Positions 6,909 to 14,523 of a DNA stretch of 16,374 nucleotides are shown one piece after another. A program made the position numbers and the translations under genes. Under the pieces are notes generated by a model that had not been told where the DNA came from, made no database searches, and worked only from the letters and a program-made list of their open reading frames with translations. Positions within the stretch are counted from its first letter, which is position 1, and the number at the start of each line of letters is the position of its first letter. The DNA comes from Oscillospiraceae bacterium. Its GTDB lineage: Bacteria; Bacillota_A; Clostridia; Oscillospirales; Oscillospiraceae. The stretch spans positions 1 to 16,374 of the forward strand of contig JAFWOX010000093.1 of NCBI GenBank assembly GCA_017545325.1, in the 5' to 3' direction.

Positions 6909-9122
6909 CTATCTGGACAAATACCGGTACAGCATGAGGGCCAGCTCCTGGCGGGAAGCTCCGTCCAGAGGACGGAAGGCGCCCTTCCCGTCCCCCTGCA
7001 CCACGCCCAGGCCCTTGGCGATGGCCACATAGCCCAGGTCGGCGGCGGGGATGGTCTCCTCATCCGTGAAGCCGCAGCGGAAAATGCCCTGCATTTCAGC
7101 CGCCTCCGCAAGGCCGCTGAGCCCCACGAAGCAGCGGCAGAGCTCGCTGCGGGTCACGGTCCGGTTTGGCTCCTGCTCCGTCGAGGCGATGAAGCCCCGG
7201 GCCTTGGCCTCCCGGTAGACGGGCTTCAGGAGCTCCGCATCCGCATCCGCATAGTCCGGATAATTCACCCGCCAGCCGGCGGCGGAGAGCATGAAGAGGA
7301 GCATATCCAGCTCCGTCACGGCGGCCTTGGGCCGGAATTCCTCCACACCCGCAAAGCCTATCCCGTAGGCGGCCAGCGCTTCGATCTCCTTCCGGGCGAA
7401 GCTGCCCGCGAGGTCGCTGTAGGCGATGGCCTGCTCCTCCTGGGCGCTCTCCCGGTCCGGCTCGCCGGTGATCGCATCCACCCGGCTGACCCAGCCGTCG
7501 CCGCTGTCGGCCAGGTATACGAGGGTCCAACGGCGGGGGCTCTGCCAATCCTCCGGATCCTCGGGCAGAAGCACATAGGTCAGATGGGCGGTGTAGCAGC
7601 TCAGGAAAGCCTCCTGGGCCGCCGCCTCCCCCACCACCGGACCGGAGGGCCCGAAGGTCAGCTCCTCATCCCAGGTGACGCCGAAGGAGTCCACGCAGCC
7701 CGCCGCGGCGTTGACGGTCAGGCGGATGCCGTCCATGGGGCAGGGGTACCCGGCCTCCATGCGGACAAAGGCGTAGGAATCCACCGCCACGCTCCAGTCG
7801 CTGCGGGAGGAATCCCGCAGTTCGCAGAGGGGCAGATAATCCGGGTATTTCCGCTCCAGGAAATCCCGGGCGGCGTCGGGGAGCTCGGCGGGGGCGGGGT
7901 CCTTCTCCTCCTTCCAGCCGAAGCCGGAATAGCTGGTATAGAGGCTCTGCACCTCTCCGGTGCGGGCGTCGGCGGTGACGGTCTTCCGCACCGTGGGGAC
8001 ATTGCCCTCCTCCAGCAGCCGGTCGTATTCCTCCTGGGTGAGGCCGTATTCCGGCCCGGCGAGGGTCTTGCTCAGGCGGAAAACGGCGGTCACCGTGTCA
8101 TCCGGCGTCTCCCCCTCCTCCAGGGCGGCGGGGTCCAGGCTGGGCTGGGCGGCGGTATAGGTGACGGCGCCCAGGGCAAAGTCCTCCGTGATCCCGAAGG
8201 CGCTCTCCGCCAGAACGACGGCCTTCAGGGCTTCCCCATCCAGCACATCCTTGAACTTCTCCGCTCCGGCCAGCTCCTGGGGCGTGAGGCCCATGTCCGC
8301 CGCCGCCGGAGCTTCCTCCGTCTCCGCCGCCCCGTTCTTCATCCCGTCGAAGGACCGGTATCCATCCTGACGGAACAGGAGCTCCCCGGTCCCGGCGTCC
8401 ACCATGGCGCTCCAGGGGAGGGAGATCTCGTACATCAGCCGGGCCTCGTGCGTCCCGTAATCCGTATAGGCCCAGTTCAGCTCCGTGGTAAGGGCGTCCC
8501 GGAATTTCCCCAGGGCCTCGTCGGCCTTGATTCCCGGGCGGGCGGAGGGCACGCCTCCGGCGATGAAGACCTCCGCATCGCTGCGGCTGTAGGAGACCAG
8601 CAGCCCGTCCTCGGTCCGGAAGCCGAGGCTCACGGAGACCTCCGTATCCACCCCGTTCAGGGTGAGGGTCCCGCCGAGGGAATACCGGGAGGAGGGACGC
8701 AGGCTGTCCTTCCGCTCCTTCAGCTCCACGGCCTCGTTCTCATCCAGCACCCCGGCCAGAAAGCGCCCGGCTGCGGCGGCCGCCTTTTCCCAGGTGAAAT
8801 CCGGGAAATGCAGCCGATCGGAGTAGCGGTACTCCTCGTCGGCAAACCAGCGTTCATAGGAGAAGATCTTGCCCGCGTCGTCGCAGACGACATACAGCTC
8901 TTCCCCTTCCTTCGACCAGCTGAGACGCCACCAGGTCTTTTCACCCCGGACGTAGCTGTCCCCGTTAAATTCGGTATAGTCGTCGGTGATCCCCAGGGTC
9001 TTTTTCACCCGGAGGGTGACGGTCTTCATCTGCTCATCCGCCGGTTCCGCTGCCCCGGCGGCGGGCAGGGCCAGCCCCAGGCAGAGGGCCAGGGCCAGCA
9101 GGAGGCACAGCGTTTTTTTCAT
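6909..9122 (-). CDS. Secreted YcdB/YcdC-like protein with C-terminal S-layer homology domains
   Basis: A 737-aa exported protein, probably held at the cell wall by S-layer homology (SLH) repeats. Seen: a typical signal peptide (MKK, a Leu/Ala-rich core, AAGAAEP cleavage region near 20-26); two YcdB-like blocks in the middle (first with the SARPGIKADEAL region and ALVDAGTGEL-type ends, second around TADARTGEVQSLYTSYS); then SLH-like repeats in about the last 170 residues, the last ending with the family-like FRPLDGASRQELALMLYRYL. The first two SLH repeats are divergent. No enzyme motif is recognised. GGAG lies 8 nt before the ATG. It is a single-gene unit, convergent with the symporter gene. 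YcdB-type proteins are usually linked to the cell envelope; the exact role is unknown to me. Confidence 0.8.
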   Translation of the reverse strand: MKKTLCLLLALALCLGLALPAAGAAEPADEQMKTVTLRVKKTLGITDDYTEFNGDSYVRGEKTWWRLSWSKEGEELYVVCDDAGKIFSYERWFADEEYRYSDRLHFPDFTWEKAAAAAGRFLAGVLDENEAVELKERKDSLRPSSRYSLGGTLTLNGVDTEVSVSLGFRTEDGLLVSYSRSDAEVFIAGGVPSARPGIKADEALGKFRDALTTELNWAYTDYGTHEARLMYEISLPWSAMVDAGTGELLFRQDGYRSFDGMKNGAAETEEAPAAADMGLTPQELAGAEKFKDVLDGEALKAVVLAESAFGITEDFALGAVTYTAAQPSLDPAALEEGETPDDTVTAVFRLSKTLAGPEYGLTQEEYDRLLEEGNVPTVRKTVTADARTGEVQSLYTSYSGFGWKEEKDPAPAELPDAARDFLERKYPDYLPLCELRDSSRSDWSVAVDSYAFVRMEAGYPCPMDGIRLTVNAAAGCVDSFGVTWDEELTFGPSGPVVGEAAAQEAFLSCYTAHLTYVLLPEDPEDWQSPRRWTLVYLADSGDGWVSRVDAITGEPDRESAQEEQAIAYSDLAGSFARKEIEALAAYGIGFAGVEEFRPKAAVTELDMLLFMLSAAGWRVNYPDYADADAELLKPVYREAKARGFIASTEQEPNRTVTRSELCRCFVGLSGLAEAAEMQGIFRCGFTDEETIPAADLGYVAIAKGLGVVQGDGKGAFRPLDGASRQELALMLYRYLSR

Positions 9123-9169
9123 GGTGCAGGCTCCTTTCCCATCAGAAATTGGTTCTCGTTACTCCTTAT

Positions 9170-9194
9170 GACGCGGAGGGTGCAGGAAGGTTCC
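9170..9194 (-). promoter_or_regulatory. Possible ECF-sigma-type promoter of the SLH protein gene
   Basis: Minus strand: GGAACC (9189-9194), 15 nt, then CGTC (9170-9173), about 47 nt before the ATG. This resembles envelope-stress ECF promoters (GGAAC near -35, CGTC/CGTA near -10). No convincing sigma-A promoter is seen in the same gap. The motif is short, so chance is possible. Confidence 0.3.
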
Positions 9195-9226
9195 GGAAAA
9201 AGGAGAAAAAGCAGGCGCTCAGAATG

Positions 9227-9252
9227 CAGCGGGCCCCCATCGGGACCCGCTG
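9227..9252 (-). terminator. Weak terminator-like hairpin after the flavin reductase gene
   Basis: CAGCGGG (9227-9233) pairs with CCCGCTG (9246-9252), with further G-C pairs inside. On the minus strand the nearest T-run (9206-9210) lies about 16 nt past the stem, so termination would be inefficient. The remaining 9253-9345 is GC-rich, non-coding, and has another small dyad (CCGGCC 9273-9278, GGCCGG 9302-9307). Confidence 0.35.
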
Positions 9253-9345
9253 AAAGCCGTATGAACAGACGCCCGGCCTCCCCCGCGTCCAACCGCGCGA
9301 GGGCCGGAGGACCGCCGTATTCTGCGGCCCAACCGAAGCCGAAGC

Positions 9346-10023
9346 TCAGGGCACCATCCCTGTGGCGCCCTCCAGGCCGTTCCGGGCCATCTGCGAGGTG
9401 CCGCCGGCCTGAAGATCGGGCTCCAGCTCGAAAACGTGCTCCACATAGGTATAGTCCGAATAACCCATGCGGGCCAGGGGCTGGATCTTCATCATATCGA
9501 TCTTCCCATCCTCGCCGATCACCTCGTCCGCGATATGGACCCCCACCACCTTGCCGATGATGATGTCCACGGTGCCGGATTTGCTGTCCCCGGGGAGGAC
9601 GATGGTCTGGACATACTTGCACTCCAGATTGATGGGGGAATCCGCCACCCGGCAGGGCTTCACCAGCTCGCACTTGGCCTTCTTCAGCCCCGCCTTCTCA
9701 AATTCGTCCACCTCCGGCGGGAAGGGGGCGGCGGTGATATTCATGGCGTTTCGCAGGGCATAGGGCACGATGTTGTACACAAATTCCCCCGTGGCCTCGA
9801 TATTCACGGCGGTATCCTTCCGCTTTCCCGTGGGTCCCCGGTTGATGGACACCAGCACATAGGGGGGATCGAAGGTCAGGTTGGTGAACTGGCTATAGGG
9901 GGCCAGGTTGTCCACCCCCTCCGCGCTGACGGTGCTGAGCCAGCCGATCACCCGGGGCACGGCGCAGGATTTAAAGGGGGGGCGGGCCAGTCCATGGTCA
10001 TTTTTCGCGGTCTCGTAGAACAT
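9346..10023 (-). CDS. Flavin reductase-like FMN-binding split-barrel protein
   Basis: A 225-aa protein of the flavin reductase family (FMN-binding split barrel, DIM6/NTAB-like). Seen: PRVIGWLSTVSAEG (23-36), APYSQFTNLTFDPPYVLVSI (41-60), which is the usual FMN-contact region, and KDTAVNIEATGEFVYNIV (69-86). Clostridial members act as flavoprotein electron carriers or reductases; the partner is not known here. GGAGG lies 7 nt before the ATG at 10023. It has its own promoter back-to-back with that of the kinase-like gene. It stands near the polyphenol-type locus but is not in the same transcript, so a link with the downstream flavoprotein is only a guess. Confidence 0.88.
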   Translation of the reverse strand: MFYETAKNDHGLARPPFKSCAVPRVIGWLSTVSAEGVDNLAPYSQFTNLTFDPPYVLVSINRGPTGKRKDTAVNIEATGEFVYNIVPYALRNAMNITAAPFPPEVDEFEKAGLKKAKCELVKPCRVADSPINLECKYVQTIVLPGDSKSGTVDIIIGKVVGVHIADEVIGEDGKIDMMKIQPLARMGYSDYTYVEHVFELEPDLQAGGTSQMARNGLEGATGMVP

Positions 10024-10058
10024 AGCAATACCTCCAGCTTTTGTATTCTCCTGCCTCT

Positions 10059-10087
10059 ATCCTAACTCCCCGTTCCCGCTCCGTCAA
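10059..10087 (-). promoter_or_regulatory. Promoter of the flavin reductase gene
   Basis: Minus strand: -35 TTGACG (10082-10087), 17-nt spacer, -10 TAGGAT (10059-10064), about 36 nt before the ATG. Its -35 lies only 8 bp from the -35 of the divergent promoter, so the two polymerase sites must interfere. Confidence 0.7.
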
Positions 10088-10095
10088 GGGAGGAC

Positions 10096-10139
10096 TTGAA
10101 AGCGCCGGGGTCTCGGAGTATAATCGTTCTACAAACGAT
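10096..10139 (+). promoter_or_regulatory. Promoter of the kinase-like gene with a start-site dyad
   Basis: -35 TTGAAA (10096-10101), 17-nt spacer, -10 TATAAT (10119-10124), a near-consensus promoter. A 6-bp dyad, ATCGTT (10123-10128) and AACGAT (10134-10139), overlaps the end of the -10 and the expected start point and could be an operator or a 5-prime hairpin. Confidence 0.75.
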
Positions 10140-10156
10140 ACGGGGAGGACGCTTCC

Positions 10157-10744
10157 ATGAGGATCATCACCCTTTGCCGGGAATACGGCGCAGGCGGTCA
10201 TTCCGTCGGTCAGCGGGTAGCCGCGGAACTGGGCATCGAATTCTACGATAAGGACATCATCCGGGACAGCGCGGCGGAGCTGGGCATCGATCCCGCCCTG
10301 CTGGAGGCGGAGGAGGAGGCCATCACCAGGAAGGACGCCATCCTCCGGCACATTACCCCCATCTCCTACGACCAGAAGGACGCCATGTACGGGGCGGAGA
10401 GCGACGTCATTCTGAAGCTGGCGGCCAAGGGGCCCTGCCTCATCCTGGGGCGCTGCGCGGACGCGGTGCTGCGGGCCGCCGGGGTGCCCAGCCTGGACGT
10501 GTTCCTCTTCGCGGATGAGGAGCACCGGGCCGCCCGGGTGGGGGAGCTCATCGGCACCAAGGACGAGGCGGTGATCCGCCGGACCATGAAGAAGACGGAC
10601 CAGGCCCGCCACGCCTATTATCACCATTACACCGGCAAGACCTGGGGAGACCTGCGGAATTTCCATCTCTCCCTGGACAGCGGCATGCTGGGGTACGATT
10701 CCTGCGTCCGCCTGATCTGCCAGGCGGCCCGGGATACGGAATAG
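10157..10744 (+). CDS. Cytidylate kinase-like family protein
   Basis: A 195-aa protein of the cytidylate kinase-like family, a group of P-loop-type proteins frequent in Clostridia and distinct from the essential Cmk. Seen: the family opening ITLCREYGAGGHSVGQRVA (4-22) in place of a strict GxxxxGK[ST] loop, FYDKDII (29-35), a central LILGRCADAVL (95-105) block, FLFAD (116-120) and an Arg/Lys-rich lid stretch (141-165). The substrate is unknown; nucleotide phosphorylation is inferred from the family only. GGGGAGG lies about 8 nt before the ATG at 10157. It is a single-gene unit ending at the bidirectional terminator. Confidence 0.88.
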   Translation: MRIITLCREYGAGGHSVGQRVAAELGIEFYDKDIIRDSAAELGIDPALLEAEEEAITRKDAILRHITPISYDQKDAMYGAESDVILKLAAKGPCLILGRCADAVLRAAGVPSLDVFLFADEEHRAARVGELIGTKDEAVIRRTMKKTDQARHAYYHHYTGKTWGDLRNFHLSLDSGMLGYDSCVRLICQAARDTE

Positions 10745-10750
10745 CGGAGC

Positions 10751-10788
10751 AAAAACTTGCCGGGAAGGACCAGACGGTCCTTCCCGGC
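10751..10788. terminator. Bidirectional terminator
   Basis: A perfect 13-bp stem, GCCGGGAAGGACC (10759-10771) with GGTCCTTCCCGGC (10776-10788), has a 4-nt loop. On the minus strand it runs into AAGTTTTT (10751-10758), a good T-run for ending the four-gene operon. On the plus strand the sequence after the stem is only mildly T-rich, so it should be weaker for the kinase-like gene. Confidence 0.85.
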
Positions 10789-10804
10789 CTGCTTGTATCA
10801 GGCT

Positions 10805-11644
10805 TTATTTCCCGAGACCCAGGATCTCCCGGGCTTCGTCGCTGGTGGCGACCTCGTTGCCGTACTCCCGGATGACCCGGGCGGCCCGCTCCACGAACTG
10901 CCGGTTGGAATCCGCCAGCCTGCCCTTGGCGTAGAGGACGTTATCCTCCATGCCCACCCGGATATGGCCCCCCAGGGCCACGGCGCCATAGAGCATTTCC
11001 ATGGCGCTCCGGCCGACGCCGAAGGTGCTCCAGGTGGAGCCGGGGCAGAGGCTTTCCATGGTCTCCTTCATGAAGATCAGGTTCTTCATGCTGCCGGGGA
11101 TGCCGTTGGCGCAGCCCATGCAGAACTGGAAATGCAGAGGCGCCTTCAGCACGCCCTTCTTCAGGTAATAGGCGGCGTTGGCGATCATGCCCGGGTCGAA
11201 GGCCTCGATCTCCGGCTTTACGCCCCATTCCTGCATATGCAGGCCCAGCTCCTCCAGGAAGGCGGGGGAGTTGATGAACAGGGCGTTGTTCATCCAGTTC
11301 ATGCTGCCGCAGTCATAGGAGGCCATTTCGGGGCGCAGCAGCTTCAGATGGAGCTGCCGGGTCTCGTCCGTGGCGTTCAGATCCCCGGAGGTGGTCATGT
11401 TCAGCACCACGCTGCAGTCCGGGTGATTCTTCCTCAGGAGCTCCACGGTCTCTGCGAACTTCTCCTTGCTCATGGTGCCGTTGCCCGCGTCGTCCCGCAT
11501 ATGCAGGTGGGTGATGGCGGCTCCGGCCTGCCAGCAGTCGTAGACGTCCTCCGCGATCTCCGCAGGGGTCATAGGCACATTGGGGTTGTTTTCCTTCTTG
11601 GGCCATGCGCCGGTGGTGGCCACGGTGATGATGGTTTTCGCCAT
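10805..11644 (-). CDS. BKACE (DUF849) beta-keto acid cleavage enzyme, probable triacetate acetoacetate-lyase
   Basis: Family reaction: a beta-keto acid plus acetyl-CoA gives acetoacetate and a CoA ester. In this operon the likely substrate is triacetate (3,5-dioxohexanoate), giving acetoacetate and acetoacetyl-CoA. Seen in 279 aa: zinc-ligand motif HLHMRD with His46 and His48; Glu145 in KPEIEAFD; Arg229 and the Glu233-Asp234 pair in GGHIRVGMEDN, matching the catalytic set of the 3-keto-5-aminohexanoate enzyme Kce. Residue 14, Glu in Kce and as I recall near the substrate amino group, is Trp here (TGAWPKKENNP), fitting a substrate without an amine. The ATG at 11644 has GGAGGAG upstream; a longer open frame reaching into the upstream gene is ignored. 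Last gene of the operon, 17 nt after the cyclase gene. Other BKACE substrates (for example dehydrocarnitine) cannot be excluded. Confidence 0.85.
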   Translation of the reverse strand: MAKTIITVATTGAWPKKENNPNVPMTPAEIAEDVYDCWQAGAAITHLHMRDDAGNGTMSKEKFAETVELLRKNHPDCSVVLNMTTSGDLNATDETRQLHLKLLRPEMASYDCGSMNWMNNALFINSPAFLEELGLHMQEWGVKPEIEAFDPGMIANAAYYLKKGVLKAPLHFQFCMGCANGIPGSMKNLIFMKETMESLCPGSTWSTFGVGRSAMEMLYGAVALGGHIRVGMEDNVLYAKGRLADSNRQFVERAARVIREYGNEVATSDEAREILGLGK

Positions 11645-11661
11645 TGTCCCTTCTCCTCCGC

Positions 11662-12675
11662 TTATTTCTTCCGGGCGAAGAGCTTCTGCATGTACTCCAG
11701 GCCGCTGTCCCCATTCCCCTCGGGGAAGCCGAAGCCGGTGCCGCCATAGGCATAGGTGCGCTCGGGCACGGTGGGATCGATATCCTTCTCGTCCACCTCC
11801 GCGGCTACGCGGGCCATGGAGCCGTCCCCCAGGTACCAGCGCAGGGGGAAGCAGTTGAAGCGGAACCAGCGGCCGGGAATGATCTTGTCCAGATCTCCCC
11901 CCAGGTTCTCCACGCCCACGATGCCGTGGCCCAGCATCTCCTTGTGGCAGGGCTCCCAGGTGCCCCATACGCCGATATCCTCCAGGTCGCCGGCGTAGTC
12001 ATGGTAGGCCTTCTCGCCGTAGAGCTTGATGTAGGTGAACTTATCGAACTTGGCGTAGGCCTCCTCGCCGAAGAGCTCGATGTATTCCTCGGTGATGGGC
12101 TTGCCGGTGGCGCCCAGGAGATTCATGCGGGTCATGCCGTTGTTGCCCATGGCGGTATGCAGCGGATGATCCAGGGCCTGGGAGTCCATGGCCACGCATT
12201 TTACCTTGTTCTTCACGAACCAGCGGCCGGCCTCGATGCCGGTGCCGGCGGCATAGTGGTAGTAGGCCTTGCTGTCGTCAAACAGCCGATGCATGCCGGT
12301 GTTCAGGCAGATGATCTTCCCCTTCAGCTTCTTCTGGTCGACGCCGTATTTTTTGCAGGCTTCGTCCAGATGCTTGTCGGTGATCAGGCCCCAGGGCTCG
12401 ATATCGATCTTCAGCACAACGGCCTGGCCGGTGTAGGCATCGATGGGCATCTCATGGGTGTACCGGGCGCGGCGGCCGTCGAACTCATACTCCATGACGT
12501 GCCGGGGGGCGTCGCAGTGGGTGCCGGTGTGCATGGTGCACATGATGCTCTGGGTAAGCACGCCGCCCTTGGCCATGGTATGCTGGTTGTTGATCACGGG
12601 CTTGTCAAAATAGGGCCAGCGGGGGATCTCCGCGCTGAAGGGGTGGGTCAGGTCGATCCATAAGGTCTTCGCCAT
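11662..12675 (-). CDS. Cyclase-family (PF04199) metal hydrolase, probable dihydrophloroglucinol cyclohydrolase
   Basis: A 337-aa member of the cyclase/kynurenine formamidase-like hydrolases. Seen: LWIDLTHPFS (5-14) and the metal motif HTGTHCDAPRH (49-59), matching HxGTHxDxPxH with His49, His53, Asp55 and His59. It is clearly longer than typical kynurenine formamidases (~210 aa), and no tryptophan-pathway gene is near. In the proposed pathway it opens the ring of dihydrophloroglucinol by C-C hydrolysis to 3-hydroxy-5-oxohexanoate. Start: GGGAGG is 8 nt from the ATG at 12675; another ATG at 12681 is only 2 nt from it, and an upstream GTG at 12702 precedes it. Third gene of the operon, 30 nt after the dehydrogenase. 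The family is sure; the substrate is inferred from the neighbours. Confidence 0.82.
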   Translation of the reverse strand: MAKTLWIDLTHPFSAEIPRWPYFDKPVINNQHTMAKGGVLTQSIMCTMHTGTHCDAPRHVMEYEFDGRRARYTHEMPIDAYTGQAVVLKIDIEPWGLITDKHLDEACKKYGVDQKKLKGKIICLNTGMHRLFDDSKAYYHYAAGTGIEAGRWFVKNKVKCVAMDSQALDHPLHTAMGNNGMTRMNLLGATGKPITEEYIELFGEEAYAKFDKFTYIKLYGEKAYHDYAGDLEDIGVWGTWEPCHKEMLGHGIVGVENLGGDLDKIIPGRWFRFNCFPLRWYLGDGSMARVAAEVDEKDIDPTVPERTYAYGGTGFGFPEGNGDSGLEYMQKLFARKK

Positions 12676-12705
12676 TTTCATTACCTCCCAATCTGATTTC
12701 ACGGT

Positions 12706-13641
12706 TTATTTGTTATACAGCATTTTGATCAGGTACGCATTGAGTCCGGAGTTCGCCGCCTGGACCTCCTCCGGGGTCCATTTCCGGAAGCCCTCCCCGG
12801 TCTTGAAGCCCTGCTTCCCCTCCGCCCGGAGCTGTTCCAGGAGGGGGGAGGGGCGGTGGGAATCCTCCAGATACTGCAGGATATAGTCGTGGATGCTCCA
12901 GGTCAGGTCCATCCCCACCATATCCGCGTTCTCCAGGGGGCCCAGCTGGGGCAGGCGGAGTCCGAAGCTGTACTTCACGGCCTTGTCCACCGTCTCGGCG
13001 TCCGCAATGCCGTTTTCCACGATGCTGATGGCCTCCCGCCACAGGGCATGCTGCATCCGGTTGGCGATGAAGCCGGGCACATCCTTTTTGCAAAGCACCG
13101 GCTCCTTCCCCACCCCCGCCAGGACCTCCATAACGGTCTGGGCGGTCTCGTCGCTGGTGGCGTCGGACTTCACCACCTCCACCAGTGGGATCAGGTGGCC
13201 GGGGTTCCAGAAATGGGTGCCCGCGAAGCGCTCCCGGTGCTTCAGGTCCCGGCTGATGAGGCTGGGGCTCATGACGGAGGAATTGGTGCAGAAGATGGCG
13301 TCCGGACGGCAGCGCTCCTCCAGCATGGCAAAGGTCTGCCGCTTGACCTCCATATCCTCAAACACGGCCTCCACCACCAGGTCGGCCTCGCTCAGCAGGG
13401 GGCTGGCGGGATCCGTGGTGAAGGAGATGCGGCTGAGCCTTTCCTCCAGCTCGACGGGCTCCAGGACGCCCTTCGCCACCAGCTCCGCCGTATTCTGCCG
13501 GATGCCGGCGGCCACGTCCACCTCCCGCATGTCGTATACCCCCACCCGGTAGGCGGGGTTCTTGGTGAAAACGAAAGCGATGTTCTTCCCCATCATGCCG
13601 CCGCCGGCGATGAGGATCCGCTTGATCTCCCCGGGCTGCAT
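12706..13641 (-). CDS. 3-hydroxyacyl-CoA dehydrogenase-family protein, probable 3-hydroxy-5-oxohexanoate dehydrogenase
   Basis: An NAD(P)-dependent beta-hydroxy acid dehydrogenase of 311 aa. Seen: Rossmann motif ILIAGGGMMGKNIA (9-22, GxGxxG at 13-18), the DLVVEAVFEDMEVK block (87-100), Asn120 in TNSS, the catalytic His143 in GTHFWNP, Glu155 in PLVEV, Asn194 in PGFIANR, and the C-terminal dimer domain with GLRLPQLGPLENADMVG (227-243). In the proposed pathway it oxidises (S)-3-hydroxy-5-oxohexanoate to triacetate with NAD. It is somewhat longer than the usual 280-aa butyryl-type enzymes, and no other beta-oxidation gene (thiolase, crotonase, acyl-CoA dehydrogenase) is near, which argues for a free acid substrate. 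GGGAGG lies 7 nt before the ATG; it begins 15 nt after the SDR stop. Confidence 0.85.
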   Translation of the reverse strand: MQPGEIKRILIAGGGMMGKNIAFVFTKNPAYRVGVYDMREVDVAAGIRQNTAELVAKGVLEPVELEERLSRISFTTDPASPLLSEADLVVEAVFEDMEVKRQTFAMLEERCRPDAIFCTNSSVMSPSLISRDLKHRERFAGTHFWNPGHLIPLVEVVKSDATSDETAQTVMEVLAGVGKEPVLCKKDVPGFIANRMQHALWREAISIVENGIADAETVDKAVKYSFGLRLPQLGPLENADMVGMDLTWSIHDYILQYLEDSHRPSPLLEQLRAEGKQGFKTGEGFRKWTPEEVQAANSGLNAYLIKMLYNK

Positions 13642-13656
13642 CCTGCCGCCTCCCGA

Positions 13657-14451
13657 TCAGACCACCAGGTAGCCGCCGGAGCAGTCGCAGTTGGCGCCGG
13701 TGATGTAATCCGAAGCGGCGGAGGACAGGAACAGGGCATAGCCCACAAAGTCGCTGGGTTCCGCCAGACGGCCCACGGGCTCCCGGTTCAGGAAGTTCTT
13801 GTATACCTGGGACTCGGGATCGAACATCCACTCGGTCAGATCGCTGCGGAATACGGTGGGGCAGATGGAATTCACATTGATCTTGTACTTGGCGGTGAGG
13901 TCGGCAGCCAGGCAGTTCACCATCAGGTCCGCGCCGCCCTTGCTGGTGCAGTAGCCGGTGTAGCCCGCCATGCCCCGCTTGCTGCGCTGGGAGGTGACCA
14001 CCACCATCTTGCCGCCCTTGCCCTGGGCGACCATCTGCTCCGCCACGAATTTGGTGACGATGTACACGCTGCGGCAGTCCGCATCCATGATGTACTGCCA
14101 TTCCTCCACGCTCTGGTCCAGAACGCTGGCGGGCTTATTGAAGCCGTGGCACACCGCCAGAATGTTCACTTCGCCGTACTTGGCCACGCAGGCCTTGATG
14201 CAGGCCTTCACATCCTCTTCCTTGGCGGGATCCGCCACAAAATAGGCGCAGTCGATCCCCTCGGCCTTGAATTCCGCCTCCAGGGCCTGGAGCTTCTTTT
14301 CGTTCCGGCCGGTCATAAAGACCTTCGCGCCGGCATAGCCGTAGGCCTTGGAAAGCACGCAGCCCAGGGCGCCGGTGGCGCCGGTGACCAGGGCGACCTT
14401 GCCCTCCACGGAAAACATCTTCTCCACAAAGCTTTTTTCCACCGCTACCAT
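13657..14451 (-). CDS. Short-chain dehydrogenase/reductase, probable phloroglucinol reductase
   Basis: A 264-aa classical SDR. Seen: cofactor motif TGATGALG (23-30), Arg49 after the second strand (TGRNEKK), which suggests NADPH preference, CHG (101-103) where most SDRs have NAG, Ser154 in VVTSQRS, and the catalytic Tyr167/Lys171 pair (YCTSK). It has the usual family length. In the proposed pathway it reduces phloroglucinol to dihydrophloroglucinol, the first and dearomatising step. The ATG at 14451 is chosen because GGAGG lies 8 nt upstream; an in-frame TTG at 14472 would put the ribosome site inside the gene. First gene of the four-gene operon, directly behind a strong promoter and an HxlR-type dyad. 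Without the context it would only be called an SDR oxidoreductase. Confidence 0.82.
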   Translation of the reverse strand: MVAVEKSFVEKMFSVEGKVALVTGATGALGCVLSKAYGYAGAKVFMTGRNEKKLQALEAEFKAEGIDCAYFVADPAKEEDVKACIKACVAKYGEVNILAVCHGFNKPASVLDQSVEEWQYIMDADCRSVYIVTKFVAEQMVAQGKGGKMVVVTSQRSKRGMAGYTGYCTSKGGADLMVNCLAADLTAKYKINVNSICPTVFRSDLTEWMFDPESQVYKNFLNREPVGRLAEPSDFVGYALFLSSAASDYITGANCDCSGGYLVV

Positions 14452-14492
14452 GATAATCTCCTCCTTATCCAATCTGGTTTGCTTGTTTTATT

Positions 14493-14521
14493 ACTATATA
14501 ATAAAGTTATCTCCCGTGCAA
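14493..14521 (-). promoter_or_regulatory. Promoter of the phloroglucinol-type operon
   Basis: Minus strand: -35 TTGCAC (14516-14521), 17-nt spacer, -10 TATAGT (14493-14498), about 42 nt upstream of the SDR start. A dyad that fits an HxlR-family site begins 3 bp upstream of the -35 (14524). Confidence 0.78.
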
Positions 14522-14523
14522 TT

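Noticed and set aside
6831..9560. A 909-codon plus-strand open frame opposite the SLH protein gene
   Set aside because: It is a GC-driven antisense shadow: no ribosome site, Gly/His/Gln-rich composition without known motifs, while the minus strand has a signal peptide, SLH repeats and a ribosome site.
11662..12675. Kynurenine formamidase
   Set aside because: It shares the metal motif, but the protein is much longer and the operon has no tryptophan-breakdown genes.
10805..13641. Carnitine or lysine fermentation enzymes (dehydrocarnitine or 3-keto-5-aminohexanoate cleavage)
   Set aside because: A dehydrogenase plus BKACE would also fit these, but the added cyclase and SDR, the Trp at BKACE position 14 and the lack of aminomutase or carnitine genes favour the phloroglucinol route.
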